A stretch of DNA of 64,000 nucleotides from Symsagittifera roscoffensis (Eukaryota; Xenacoelomorpha; Acoela; Convolutidae): contig NW_026970751.1 of NCBI RefSeq assembly GCF_963678635.1, positions 20,229 through 84,228 of the forward strand, written 5' to 3'. Shown here piece after piece: positions 1-8,346 of this stretch. Position 1 is the stretch's first letter, and each line of letters opens with the position of its first letter. Below the pieces are notes generated by a model. That model worked only from the letters and a program-made list of their open reading frames with translations. It ran no database searches and was not told where the DNA came from. A program made the position numbers and the translations under genes.

Positions 1-2
1 GA

Positions 3-770
3 AAAACGCCGCGACTCAAGGTCATAGTTTACGATATCGACGAAATCTGGTCATTAGATCTGGCCTTTGTTGATAAACTTGCCCAGTACAACCATGATGT
101 TAAGTATCTGCTTGTTGCAGTTGACTGCATGTCCCGCTATCTCAGAGTGCAACCCTTGAAATCAAAGTATGCTACTACAACAGCAGAAGCGTTCAAACTA
201 ATGATAACGACAAAACAACCGGAAAAAGTATGGGTGGACAAGGGCACAGAGTTTAAAGGGTCCTTCGAAGCATTATGTAAAAAGAAAGGCATAAACACAT
301 ATAGCACAGAGAGCGAGAAAAAGTCCGCATTCGCTGAGAGAAATATCCGTTCCTTGAAAAATCTTATTTATAAGTACTTGGAGGATAAATGGACTTACTC
401 ATACATTGACAAATTGCAAGATTTTGTCAATGCAATTAATTCGAGAACAAATCGTGTCACAAATCTTGCACCAAATAAAGTAACTAAAAAAGATGTTCCT
501 CGCCTGATTTCATTAAGAGCAGAACAATCTTTGAAGTTAGTTCGACGTCCAAAGCTTTATGTTGGTGATTATGTTAGACTTGCCAAAGTAGACATACGTT
601 TTCGCAAGGGTTACAAACAATCGTTCACCGATGAAGTGTTTGAAGTTTTTGACATACCAACACGAAATCCCCCAACATACAATTTGATTGATTCTAACAG
701 AGAACCGATTGAGGGAAAATTTTACGAGTCTGAACTGATTCGCGTTCTGGAGAAGGACAATCATGACTGA
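3..770 (+). CDS. INT: Polinton integrase (rve/DDE), 5' end outside window
   Basis: This retroviral-type integrase would insert the element's DNA into the host chromosome. The frame is open from the first complete codon at position 3, so the N-terminus, including any zinc-binding domain, lies left of the window. The RNase H-like core is complete: first Asp in SLDLAF (codon 57-59), second Asp in VWVDKGTEF (codon 237-239) and Glu in SAFAERNIRSL (codon 336-338), a D,D-33-E arrangement. A C-terminal segment from about 540 (GDYVRLAK, then KGYKQSFTDEVFEV) looks like the small beta-barrel or chromo-like tail of Polinton and retroviral integrases. The stop overlaps the ATG of the next gene by 8 bases. 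No break is seen. The capsid and protease genes that follow make a Polinton/Maverick origin more likely than an LTR retrotransposon. Confidence 0.9.
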   Translation, partial: KTPRLKVIVYDIDEIWSLDLAFVDKLAQYNHDVKYLLVAVDCMSRYLRVQPLKSKYATTTAEAFKLMITTKQPEKVWVDKGTEFKGSFEALCKKKGINTYSTESEKKSAFAERNIRSLKNLIYKYLEDKWTYSYIDKLQDFVNAINSRTNRVTNLAPNKVTKKDVPRLISLRAEQSLKLVRRPKLYVGDYVRLAKVDIRFRKGYKQSFTDEVFEVFDIPTRNPPTYNLIDSNREPIEGKFYESELIRVLEKDNHD

Positions 771-1656
771 GGGCACTTCCGACAGTCTTTTCACCCATAA
801 TGTTCCCCCTTCCTTCACAATTACCCTAGTTTCATCTGCATCAATGAACGTTTTTAAGGATAACACTCTGGCCAACTTCAAAAATCTCCTGAGTGAAGAA
901 ATAAATTTGCAAGGTGAATGGAGAGTAGCAGTTACAGAAATTACCTTCCCTACTCAGATAAACAACGTAACTGACAACAACATTGTGTACTACAAAAAAG
1001 ATCGGGTTATAGCAAGCATGAAAGTTGAGAAATACAAGATCTCCAGACCTTACCTTGGAGAAACAGCAAAATTAACAAAAGGAGAATATACGAGCATTGA
1101 TCAAATACTGGACGAGATTCGTCGAAAGACAGAATTAGAGAAATTGGATTACGTAATAGATCCAATAACCAAACATCTTTCCTTATGGCTGCATTATTGG
1201 GAAGGTATAACTTTTTCAAGCCCGCAAATTCCTAGTCTACTTGGATTCAAAGGCGTCAGAGATGGAACTGGTTATCATATAGGTTACAAACAAGGAAGCA
1301 CGAAACATAGCACATTCTCTACCCAAGATCTTATTGCTGACTATCCCGTTGATGTATGCGCTGGTACTCAGCTTATGTTTATTTATCTGGACATAATTCA
1401 TTATCAAATAGTCGGAGACACAAAAGCACCCCTTTTACGAGTCATTGATACAAATCGTCGAGTGAAAAACGGTTACGCATGTACAATTGAACCGAATCAT
1501 CGTAAAGTGTTTAGTAATTTGGATTTTAAAAAACTTTTGGTCAATAATATTTCCAATATTTCTGTGAACTTGCGCACAGAAACTGGAGGACTTGTTCCTT
1601 TCGCTGGAGGGGGAAAAGTTGTTCTGACTTTGAAATTTCAAAAGTTTAGCAATTGA
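763..1656 (+). CDS. Polinton minor capsid (penton-like) protein
   Basis: This is a 297-residue protein of the Polinton/adintovirus minor capsid family, expected to form the single-jelly-roll penton at capsid vertices. Family membership is recognised from the N-terminal pattern: a hydrophobic strand (FTITLVSS), then NVFKDNTLANF, INLQGEWRVAVTEITFP and NNVTDN, which I know as the signature start of this group. The C-terminal third is rich in predicted beta strands. The frame is intact. The ATG at 763 sits inside the integrase stop region, and the next gene's ATG lies 5 bases after this stop. That spacing suggests polycistronic or alternatively started mRNA. The family assignment is solid. The vertex role comes from published work on the family, not from this sequence. 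Confidence 0.8.
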   Translation: MTEGTSDSLFTHNVPPSFTITLVSSASMNVFKDNTLANFKNLLSEEINLQGEWRVAVTEITFPTQINNVTDNNIVYYKKDRVIASMKVEKYKISRPYLGETAKLTKGEYTSIDQILDEIRRKTELEKLDYVIDPITKHLSLWLHYWEGITFSSPQIPSLLGFKGVRDGTGYHIGYKQGSTKHSTFSTQDLIADYPVDVCAGTQLMFIYLDIIHYQIVGDTKAPLLRVIDTNRRVKNGYACTIEPNHRKVFSNLDFKKLLVNNISNISVNLRTETGGLVPFAGGGKVVLTLKFQKFSN

Positions 1657-1661
1657 TCAAA

Positions 1662-2069
1662 ATGGATTCATATTACCACAACCAAGCAAACCTACCACAT
1701 TTCTCGGGGCATTATAGACAACGAGGCAGTGGCTTCGGTGCATTAGCCTTGGGAATAGGAAGAGTCGCACTTCCACTGGCTCGAAAATTTGTGATACCCG
1801 CGGCTAAAAAAATCGGAAAAGAACTACTTCTTCAGGCAGCTCCAGAACTGATAGAAGTTGCAACAAAAAGAAAAAGTCCTAAGCAGGCACTCAAAAGCAC
1901 CGTTAGAAAAACAATCAAAAAGCAAGTAGGAGGAGGAAGTAGATCTCGGAAAAGTCATCCGAAAAGAACGACGGCGTTTAAACGAAAAACGAGACGCGTC
2001 ATTCCCAGAAAACGAACTGCACAGAGAAGTCGCTCCGATTTCTTTACAAGGGTTAAAAATGATTTCTAA
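1662..2069 (+). CDS. PX-like basic virion core protein
   Basis: This is a 135-residue, strongly basic protein. The N-terminus has an aromatic and glycine stretch (HYRQRGSGFGALALGIGRV) followed by an amphipathic segment (ALPLARKFVIPAAKKIGKEL). The C-terminal half is a run of Lys, Arg and Ser (KRKTRRVIPRKR). This layout matches the PX-type protein of Polintons and adintoviruses, which is compared with adenovirus core and membrane-active proteins and is thought to bind packaged DNA. I prefer ATG 1662 as start because the open frame upstream begins only with TTG. The 3' end overlaps the capsid gene start by 11 bases. Low-complexity composition limits certainty about exact homology, but position and composition both fit. 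Confidence 0.65.
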   Translation: MDSYYHNQANLPHFSGHYRQRGSGFGALALGIGRVALPLARKFVIPAAKKIGKELLLQAAPELIEVATKRKSPKQALKSTVRKTIKKQVGGGSRSRKSHPKRTTAFKRKTRRVIPRKRTAQRSRSDFFTRVKNDF

Positions 2070-3375
2070 TTTAATCCCGAGTGAAGCAACTCACAGCTCC
2101 TTGGACTTATTTGAGAAACCGCCTTTGCTTGTCACTTTTGAAAATGCATTCACCCAAAAAATTGGACCTTCCTACTCCCCTGATGGTCCTATGCTAGAGT
2201 TTGAAGTACTCGGCGACAGAAATAATTTCATCGATCTTCAACGTACTCGTTTGGAAATAGTTGCACGAATTGTTCGAAGCAATGGAAACGTGCTTCGAAC
2301 ACATGCTACAGAGGCGGCAAACAGAGATACGCCGTATTTTGTTAACAATCCTTTATCTTCATTATTTTCTGAGTGTACACTGTCTCTGAATGGTGAAAAA
2401 ATATCAACTACCAATGCTAATTTTGCCCATAAAAGCTTTATTGAGACCGAGTTTTCATACGGTAATGATGCCAAGAAAACATGATTGGCTTGTCAAGGTT
2501 ATTATTATGAAGAAAATCCATCAGCCATTGACGGTGCTGGAAGGAGAGCTGATGATGTTACGGAGCGTAAAGGTCTCGTTGCGGCCTCGAGCGAGCTGAA
2601 GCTATTTGGTAAAATTGCTTGCGATTTTTTGTCGTGTGACAAGCATCTACTTAGCGGTGTGACAATAAGATTGTCTCTTAGACGTTCTCCTAATGATTTT
2701 GTTGTCATATCTGAAGATGCAGCTAAACACTACAAGGTCCAAATAATCGAAGCTAACCTCTATGTCAGAAAGATGACTGTGACTGACTATGTTCTCTCAT
2801 CAATAGAAAAAACTTTGTTGAAGAACCCGGCAATTTACAATTACATCGAAGTAGTACCAAAAACGTTTCTCGCAACTGCAGGAGTACAAAGCTGGCGACA
2901 AGAGGATGTTTTTGCAAAAGAACCTGTTCGAAGAATGATAGTAGCAATGAGCATAAACGAAGCATATTTGGGTACTAATAGAACAAACCCTTTTCATTAC
3001 CAGAAATTTGGGTTGAATGAGATCATTGTTTACAGAAACGGTCTACCCATTGCCGGAACTCCCATCTCAACATCAGACAATAAAAGAATTTATTACAATA
3101 CGCTTGAGGCTCTTGATTTTGTTTTAAACACTAGTCATGGAATCAGTCTCGCTAATTATGATAATCATTATATTATGGCTTTTGATCTCACGTCTACTCA
3201 GGAGGCTTCACACGATTTTATTCATCCTGAATTGACCAATTGCACTATTTCGCTCGAACTCAAGTTTGACGCAGGTCTCGCTAAAAACGTCGAGTTATTG
3301 TTTATGGGAGAGCGTGCATCAACAGTTTATGTGCGTTCAGATAGAAAAATTACCAAAAACACTCTTATGACCTAA
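2059..3375 (+). pseudogene. Polinton major capsid protein gene, split by one in-frame TGA
   Basis: The product would be the double-jelly-roll major capsid protein, the main shell subunit of Polinton/adintovirus particles. The reading frame is continuous from ATG 2059 to TAA 3375 except for a single TGA at 2482-2484, after the segment FSYGNDAKKT. Downstream sequence stays in the same frame without any shift, so only one base need differ from a working gene. Recognisable pieces are EFEVLGDRNNFIDLQRTRLEI near the N-terminus, NPLSSLFSECTLSLNG in the middle and a long beta-rich C-terminal part. Total length, about 437 readable codons, is near the usual size for the family. The stop may be a real inactivating mutation, a sequencing error, or a position that is read through. 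The rest of the block looks intact. Confidence 0.8.
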
Positions 3376-3382
3376 GATAGAC

Positions 3383-3820
3383 ATGGATAATCTTCAACTA
3401 GTAGAAATTATTAACCGTTGTAAACATTTGAAACATCGCTTTAGAGGTGTTTTTCCGGCAGATTTGCCATGCTCTTCAGTACTGAAAAACGATAATACGT
3501 TCATGATTATGAATGCCTCACCATCGGATCAACCTGGAACCCACTGGTTGCTTTTTGCTCAAGCTGGAGGACAGATATTCTTCGCAGATCCTCTAGGTAA
3601 ACGATTATGTGATTATCCCCTCGTGTACAAGAATATGCGACGAACAATTCACGAGGGAAATCAGCTACTGTTGAAAAAACCAATACAATCAGCTGATTCA
3701 GTGTTATGCGGACTTTATTGTATTTATGTTGCTCATGTTATAATTACAAACAAATTTCCAATAGGTTTCAAACTTAATGATCATGATTTGATAAGATTTG
3801 CCAAACATATGTTATTCTAA
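3383..3820 (+). CDS. PRO: Adenain-like cysteine protease (Polinton PRO)
   Basis: This 145-residue cysteine protease belongs to the adenovirus-protease/Ulp1 clan and would mature the capsid. Catalytic residues are visible in the expected order: His54 in PGTHWLLF, acidic partner Asp69 in FFADPLG, probable oxyanion Gln102 in KKPIQSADS and nucleophile Cys109 in VLCGLYC. It is shorter than adenovirus protease but typical for Polinton PRO. It starts 7 bases after the capsid gene's stop and closes the plus-strand gene block. The frame is intact. Known adenain needs DNA and a peptide cofactor, and nothing here shows whether this enzyme does. All three catalytic residues and the synteny agree. Confidence 0.85.
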   Translation: MDNLQLVEIINRCKHLKHRFRGVFPADLPCSSVLKNDNTFMIMNASPSDQPGTHWLLFAQAGGQIFFADPLGKRLCDYPLVYKNMRRTIHEGNQLLLKKPIQSADSVLCGLYCIYVAHVIITNKFPIGFKLNDHDLIRFAKHMLF

Positions 3821-3889
3821 ATTAATTTATTGATGTTTTTGTAAAATTTATAAATTCGTTTTTTTTTTTCAATTCATTCTTATTAACAA

Positions 3890-4032
3890 CAAAGTTTTTT
3901 TCTGCAAGTTTATGTGAACCGCGAAAAGTTTCATATCAAGTCCTTCGAATTATTAAGGCATGGCCGTTTGGTTTAAGGGGCAATAGCTAACCCAGCGTTG
4001 CTCGTCGCTACGCTCCTCGGGAACGCCTCCCG
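3890..4032 (+). repeat. Left arm of a ~143-bp inverted repeat pair
   Basis: This segment is the inverted partner of 7525-7666. The best-matching core runs from about 3929 (TTTCATATCA) to 4032 (GCCTCCCG) with only a few differences. The outer part from 3890 matches more weakly. The inner edge is abrupt and ends in a small GC-rich hairpin (CGGGA-ACGCC-TCCCG). The core contains TGGTTTAAGGGG, which fits a Pol III A box, but I see no B box. A 29-base T run follows at 4048-4076. The pair may be the ends of a nested element, outward-facing Polinton termini, or two opposed copies of a small dispersed repeat. Confidence 0.85.
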
Positions 4033-4044
4033 CTTGTGTAGTAA

Positions 4045-4047
<3 letters not shown>

Positions 4048-4076
<29 letters not shown>
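4048..4076. repeat. Homopolymer tract, 29 T on plus strand
   Basis: An uninterrupted T run lies between the left inverted-repeat arm and the end of the minus-strand HxH gene. Read on the minus strand it is a 29-base A run about 30 bases past that gene's stop codon, as a retroposed poly(A) tail would look. A shorter A run (about 11) sits at the matching inner edge of the right arm. Confidence 0.9.
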
Positions 4077-4105
4077 GGTATACAAGAGCGAAAGAAAACC
4101 AATAT

Positions 4106-4732
4106 TTAAAACTTGAATTTCTTCTCCATGATAAATTTCACAAACAAAGTGTTTGAATCAATTTCCATACAACCATACCCACTTAAAATTATGTCAATTA
4201 TTTTAGAAAACTCAGCAGCGTTTTCACCATTCAAAATATTAGTAAAGCGTTCAATTGTTACGTTAGTAATCAGGTCAGTTTGAGTTTGAACAGATTTAGT
4301 CTGCGAGCCGAAGCAAACTTGAGGCAATCGTCTGCGAACTGGAACACCACTAACATCTAAGTTGTTGATAGAGTTATAATTCACAGCTATTTTCAGTTTT
4401 TCCATCAGAGGGCCAGACAATTCATAGTTGGAGCAACCCAAAATTAAATATTTGAATGTAGAGAGAAGACAAGGAACAACGAAGGCTTTTGAAGTCATCT
4501 TGTTAAGTAAATCGGTAGACTCTTTCGTAAATTCGACCAGCACATGATAATGTTTTTCGTTGTCAATCGAATGGTTGCAAAAATCTAATTTATTCGAATG
4601 GGAGGATACTGCAAAATTTGCTTTTGAAGCGAAGCCTGAAAAGTTGGGTTCATGATTCAGGATGAAAAATTTGTAATTTTTACGGAATTGTTTGAAATAA
4701 TCAGGGGATTGCTCATACATTGCTTCAACCAT
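4106..4732 (-). CDS. Unknown element gene with HxH (HUH-like) motif
   Basis: This intact 208-residue protein is not confidently recognised. Its most suggestive stretch is NEKHYHVLVEF with His61 and His63, which resembles motif II of HUH-type replication initiators (two histidines flanked by bulky hydrophobics in a beta strand). Motif I could be KFFILNHEP at residues 21-29. No clear motif III (YxxK) follows, so nuclease activity is unproven. The start is ATG 4732, 37 bases after the stop of the upstream PC4-like gene on the same strand, so the two are probably co-transcribed. The remaining sequence is hydrophobic and mixed, with no membrane segment or signal peptide. Alternatives are a diverged accessory protein with a chance HxH. 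It lies inside the inverted-repeat block. Confidence 0.45.
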   Translation of the reverse strand: MVEAMYEQSPDYFKQFRKNYKFFILNHEPNFSGFASKANFAVSSHSNKLDFCNHSIDNEKHYHVLVEFTKESTDLLNKMTSKAFVVPCLLSTFKYLILGCSNYELSGPLMEKLKIAVNYNSINNLDVSGVPVRRRLPQVCFGSQTKSVQTQTDLITNVTIERFTNILNGENAAEFSKIIDIILSGYGCMEIDSNTLFVKFIMEKKFKF

Positions 4733-4769
4733 TGCTTTGAAGTTTCAATCGAATAACGAGTTGATAATG

Positions 4770-5129
4770 TTACACAACCCGACAGTTATCATCGTTTTCA
4801 CTTTCGCATTCCTTTTCAGAGCATGAAGATTTTTTAGATTTGTTTCGCTTTTTTCTAAGTTTTTCAGTCACGTCGCAGTTTTTTGCTTTCGTCAACCTTT
4901 TAATTTTTGTGTAATTGTCCGCCAAGGACTCGAATTCACCAGTTGACAAAGTTATTCCTTGTCGATACTTAAAAGTTCCCTCTTCGTCTTTTTTGTACAA
5001 TTTGATAGTTATGTAAGTACCGGTCTGTGCGAATGTTTTTGCACCGACTCTAACTAAACGTTTATCATTCGAAGATCTATCCCTAAAATCATCGAAATAG
5101 TCTACATCCGTGTCAAGAGAAGCGTACAT
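4770..5129 (-). CDS. PC4/SUB1-like ssDNA-binding protein
   Basis: This 119-residue protein carries a likely PC4 (p15 coactivator) fold at about residues 22-78. The visible pattern is RLVRVGAKTF, then TYITIKLYKKDEEG, then RQGITLSTGEFESL, which matches the PC4 order: basic strand, Y-I-x-I strand, charged turn, G-I-x-L and an aromatic/leucine helix. The N-terminus is acidic and the C-terminus is a Lys/Glu/Ser tail. PC4 proteins bind single-stranded DNA and assist transcription or replication. In a virus-like element this one could serve either role. The ATG at 5129 opens a two-gene minus-strand unit with the HxH gene, facing away from the plus-strand gene at 5756. The pattern is read by eye, so a profile search is the proper test. 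Confidence 0.55.
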   Translation of the reverse strand: MYASLDTDVDYFDDFRDRSSNDKRLVRVGAKTFAQTGTYITIKLYKKDEEGTFKYRQGITLSTGEFESLADNYTKIKRLTKAKNCDVTEKLRKKRNKSKKSSCSEKECESENDDNCRVV

Positions 5130-5755
5130 TATAAATGAATAACAACCAACTGGTTTTTAGTGTGGAACGTTGAAGAATGACTGATCACAGTATACGAGAC
5201 AGATCATGCGCTCCCAAAGTAAAAATTTAGGTGATAAAGTTTACGAGCGCCCTAAGCCATATTGATAAGACTTAATCACCAAGGATATAATTTCTTTAAC
5301 GATAAACCTCTTTTTATATGGGTATTTAGTTACTTTTTCCCCCGGCTATACTCTAAAAATCTTCTAGTGTTATTTATTGTGACGGTTATTTTAATGACTG
5401 TTATGAATCATGGTAATGAATTTCTAACAGCATAACAATGAATGTCTGGCAAACTATCATGAAAACTTGATTTTGAGTGCTTTCGCCCGTAGCCACTATA
5501 ATAAAGCTGTCACATAAATCTAAAAAATCGGGTTTTCACATTCATTCCTAACATGACCTCAGGCGTCATGCTTAAAAGAATGAATAAAATTTGATAGCCT
5601 CGCCTAAAAAGTTATTAGCTTTGACCTAATTGAACTATGCCACCCCTTTCCTGATCTCATTTTCATTAATAAACTTTTCATACTTTTCATTCTCTCAATT
5701 TCATTTCGGTAGTTCAGTCATTTCATTTTAACAAAACTTTAAACCTCTTCAAGTC
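5130..5755. promoter_or_regulatory. Divergent intergenic region between minus and plus genes
   Basis: This 626-base gap separates the starts of two oppositely transcribed genes, so promoters for both must lie in it. TATA-like stretches occur at about 5314 (TTTTTATATGGG) and 5497 (CTATAATAAAG). The last 100 bases before ATG 5756 are T/C-rich with repeated CATTTT runs, as in the leader before the polymerase gene. No open frame of note is present. Promoter function is inferred from gene layout only. Confidence 0.4.
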
Positions 5756-6400
5756 ATGACTAGTCCTTTACAAATAATCTCAGTGTCTGATCGAGAAAGA
5801 ACCATTATCTACCAAACATACACGAGAGAGTCGATTGCAGTCATCCATCAACAGAAAGAGAGAGTCTCTCCGTCTACAGCAAGTCCGTTCAATGACTTGG
5901 CTCCCCGAAAAAACGACGAGAATCAAAACGAGGAATGGACTACAAAAAATCATATCATGCTACCAAACTACCTCCTTGATCACATCGATCTACTTAGACA
6001 GAATCGAAAACGAATGTACGAGAGTTGCACTATTCACGAGAGCTATCCGGCATTAGAAAAGACGGAGATAAACGACACAACCTCGCTCGAGCAGTCTCCA
6101 AGAAAAATTCTCTTCGCGTATGACTGCGAGTCAATGCCGTTGTATGAAAATCAGGAGGGATGTATTCGTGACTATGCAGAGCGCGAAGCGTACTGGGATA
6201 TTCCGACAGCAATGTCTCCCGAGTCGTTTGTTAGGGGACCAGTTTCAACTCCAGAACAATCAACTTCCTATTCGGATGCTCGGGTTTCATCTAGTGCGGA
6301 GACAATTGATCTAGTCACCCCAGATCTCATTCAAGGCACTCCTCCAAATGCAGCTTGCTATGCGCCAAAAAAGAGAAAACTACAGTTTCGAGGTTTCTAA
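5756..6400 (+). CDS. Hypothetical element protein with C-terminal NLS
   Basis: I do not recognise this 214-residue protein. It is polar and Ser/Thr/Pro/Glu-rich, with one aromatic patch near the middle (ILFAYDCESMPLYENQEG) and long stretches that look disordered. The C-terminus contains APKKRKLQF, a good match to a monopartite nuclear localisation signal, so action in the nucleus is likely. The start ATG is well placed after a T/C-rich leader and the frame is intact, with a synonymous-looking composition unlike the AT-rich flanks. That supports a real gene. It lies inside the inverted-repeat block, divergent from the PC4-like gene. No function is proposed. Confidence 0.55.
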   Translation: MTSPLQIISVSDRERTIIYQTYTRESIAVIHQQKERVSPSTASPFNDLAPRKNDENQNEEWTTKNHIMLPNYLLDHIDLLRQNRKRMYESCTIHESYPALEKTEINDTTSLEQSPRKILFAYDCESMPLYENQEGCIRDYAEREAYWDIPTAMSPESFVRGPVSTPEQSTSYSDARVSSSAETIDLVTPDLIQGTPPNAACYAPKKRKLQFRGF

Positions 6401-6651
6401 TAACTTAAACAAAAAACTTTCCTTCTTTTGTTTCAAATATTATTCCAAGGTTTTATATTTTCATTTTTGTTTGATTTGACTTCTAAGCTGTTTTAACATT
6501 ACTGTGTGTATATTTTTTGTCTCAGTTTTTATTTTGCTTAATAGATCAATTAAAGTTTGCCCCGTAAAGTTTTCAGCAAAATCTTAGAGAAAAACTAGAA
6601 AAAAATCAGAAATCGAGAATAATTTTACGCTAAAATTGTTGTTTGAGAAAG

Positions 6652-6654
<3 letters not shown>

Positions 6655-6684
<30 letters not shown>
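6655..6684. repeat. (GA)15 microsatellite
   Basis: There are fifteen uninterrupted GA units between the hypothetical gene and a hairpin cluster. A short open frame that starts here is an artefact of the dinucleotide run. Confidence 0.95.
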
Positions 6685-6687
<3 letters not shown>

Positions 6688-6698
6688 ATACACTTGCT

Positions 6699-6908
6699 CA
6701 CTAGTGAACCCCATTTGGAATATCCTTTTCGGGATATTGCTTTCTTTTCAAAAGAAAGATAAATATGGAAGGGTCCAACATTTTCTTGTTGGTAGTCCAA
6801 CCATATTTATTTGGCTTTTTTATCAAACACTCTCTGTCCTCTCTCTCTCATCATACTTTGTGCCCGGTGGGGTTAGCCAGGTCTTACGCAAAGTAACAGA
6901 GAGTGTTT
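6699..6908. other. Cluster of consecutive hairpins in element intergenic DNA
   Basis: Within 210 bases there are a 10-bp perfect palindrome (TCACTAGTGA, about 6699) and four adjacent stem-loops. Stem 1 pairs AATATCC 6719-6725 with GGATATT 6732-6738. Stem 2 pairs CTTTCTTTT 6740-6748 with AAAAGAAAG 6750-6758. Stem 3 pairs ATAAATATGG 6759-6768 with CCATATTTAT 6801-6810, plus inner CCAACA/TGTTGG. Stem 4 pairs AAACACTCTCTGT 6825-6837 with its complement 6896-6908, plus inner ACTTTG/CAAAGT. Such a block could be an origin, a packaging signal or a structured RNA. Function is unknown. Confidence 0.7.
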
Positions 6909-7524
6909 TAAGCCATAAATCTGCATTATATTACATTCATATACATGTTTTGGGTGAAAAACGGACAATTTTTTGGTAAAAATGTGAAAAAAAAAAAAAT
7001 TATGTTTTTTTTTTCGAAAAATGAACATGACCCTTAACCCTGCTCAGAAATTCATGGCAAATTGATTGAGGGTAGTTTCAATGGATTTGGAGAGAAAAAA
7101 AATTTTTTCCCAATTTTTTTTTTCAATATTTTCACAAAAATCAGATTTTCTCAAAAAATCACAACTTTTCAGGCGTCTACTCTCATTGATTGGGCTATAA
7201 TTGTTTTTTTTTTTGAATTTCTACGCTTGTCCTAATTACGTATCAGATAGCTCCTAAAAATTTCAAACCACATTCACTTGAATTTAAAACGAACGAATAA
7301 TTCAAGCTAAAAATGAAGGAAAAAAGAAGTTAAAAAATTATGTTTTTTAAATTTCGAACTTGACCAGTAGAACTGTGCTCGAGGTCCCACAAAACTTACT
7401 GGTTTTTTTGTTGATAGATTTAAAAGACACTTTTTTAAACATTACTTTTCCTTTTTTCACAACATAAAAAGTTTGAGGTTTTCCTTTATTTTGAAAAAAA
7501 AAAATTTCACTTGAAATTACAGAA
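6909..7524. other. Element non-coding DNA, A/T homopolymer rich
   Basis: No gene is seen. Two related stretches, at about 6996 and 7334, share an AAAATTATGTTTTTT core followed by TTCGAA and a GACC motif. This looks like an old direct duplication. An A run of about 11 bases precedes the right inverted-repeat arm. Confidence 0.5.
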
Positions 7525-7666
7525 CGGGAGGCGTTCCCGAGGAGCGTAGCGACGAGCAACGCCGGGTTAGCTATTGCCCCTTAAACCAAACGGCCATGCC
7601 TTAATATTTCGAAGGACATGATATGAAATGTTTCACGGGACACCGAATGACATGAAGGAAACTTTG
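7525..7666 (-). repeat. Right arm of the ~143-bp inverted repeat pair
   Basis: This is the reverse complement of 3890-4032. The strongest match is 7525-7628 (starting CGGGAGGCGTTCCCG), with weaker similarity out to ACTTTG at 7661-7666. The sharp edge is on the inner (left) side, as in the other arm. Together the arms enclose 3.5 kb with three genes. Confidence 0.85.
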
Positions 7667-8346
7667 ATTCCGATATCTTTTACACATTCAAATGACAATC
7701 TATGCTTATCATGCATCGGTAACTATCAAGGTGTCAAATTTGCAAAATTTTCATTTTTTAAGTTTACTATTTTTTCAACTTAATTAGTTAGTTGAGGGCT
7801 TTACTTTCTGAATACTTTTATCTCATAAATCTACTTTTTATTATACCTATTTACGCAAACCAAGAAGTGGGCTTGAAATCATTAGGAAATTACTGTTTCA
7901 CGGTTAAAATTAGTCAGAAAAAGTTTTAGGCTCTATCTGAATCATTCTAAGCATTAAATTTTGTAATTTAGTGCTGAAATGTTAATTGAAAGTCTAAACC
8001 AGTCGCCTAAAAAAAGCCAAAATTTTATCGCTAACCCTTAAAATTAACAGCAAAAGTTTGAGGCTGTAAATGAATCAGTTTTTAGTATACAAAACCCCTC
8101 CACTTGAGCAGAGTGATGAGACATATAGAGCTTAAAGCTAGAATAAACCCTGTTTTTGGAAAGGAAAAGACTTATTGCCAAGACGGCGAAGTATAACTCT
8201 CGTTAATGGCTTCTACTTGCCCTTACCCGCAAAGTTTTTTGGTGCTAGTCACTTCTCGCTTTTGCTTTTCCATAACCAGTTCTACTTGAAATTCTCCTAA
8301 ATTTTCTTGAAATTTTCCTGAATTACTTCAGTAACTTCAACAAACA
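7667..8346. promoter_or_regulatory. Upstream region of the polymerase gene
   Basis: This 680-base AT-rich region has no coding frame. A TATA-like GAAGTATAACT lies at about 8188. The last 80 bases before ATG 8347 are T/C-rich with three AAATTTTC or AAATTCTCC repeats, resembling the leader of the gene at 5756. It probably holds the polymerase promoter. This is inferred from position. Confidence 0.35.

Noticed and set aside
2482-2484. TGA in the capsid gene as a selenocysteine codon
   Set aside because: Capsid proteins of this family are not known to use selenocysteine and no SECIS-like element was evident. A point lesion or sequencing error is simpler.
6653-6979. 108-residue open frame beginning with Arg-Glu repeats
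   Set aside because: It is created by the (GA)15 microsatellite and crosses the hairpin cluster. No domain, and it lies between better-supported genes.
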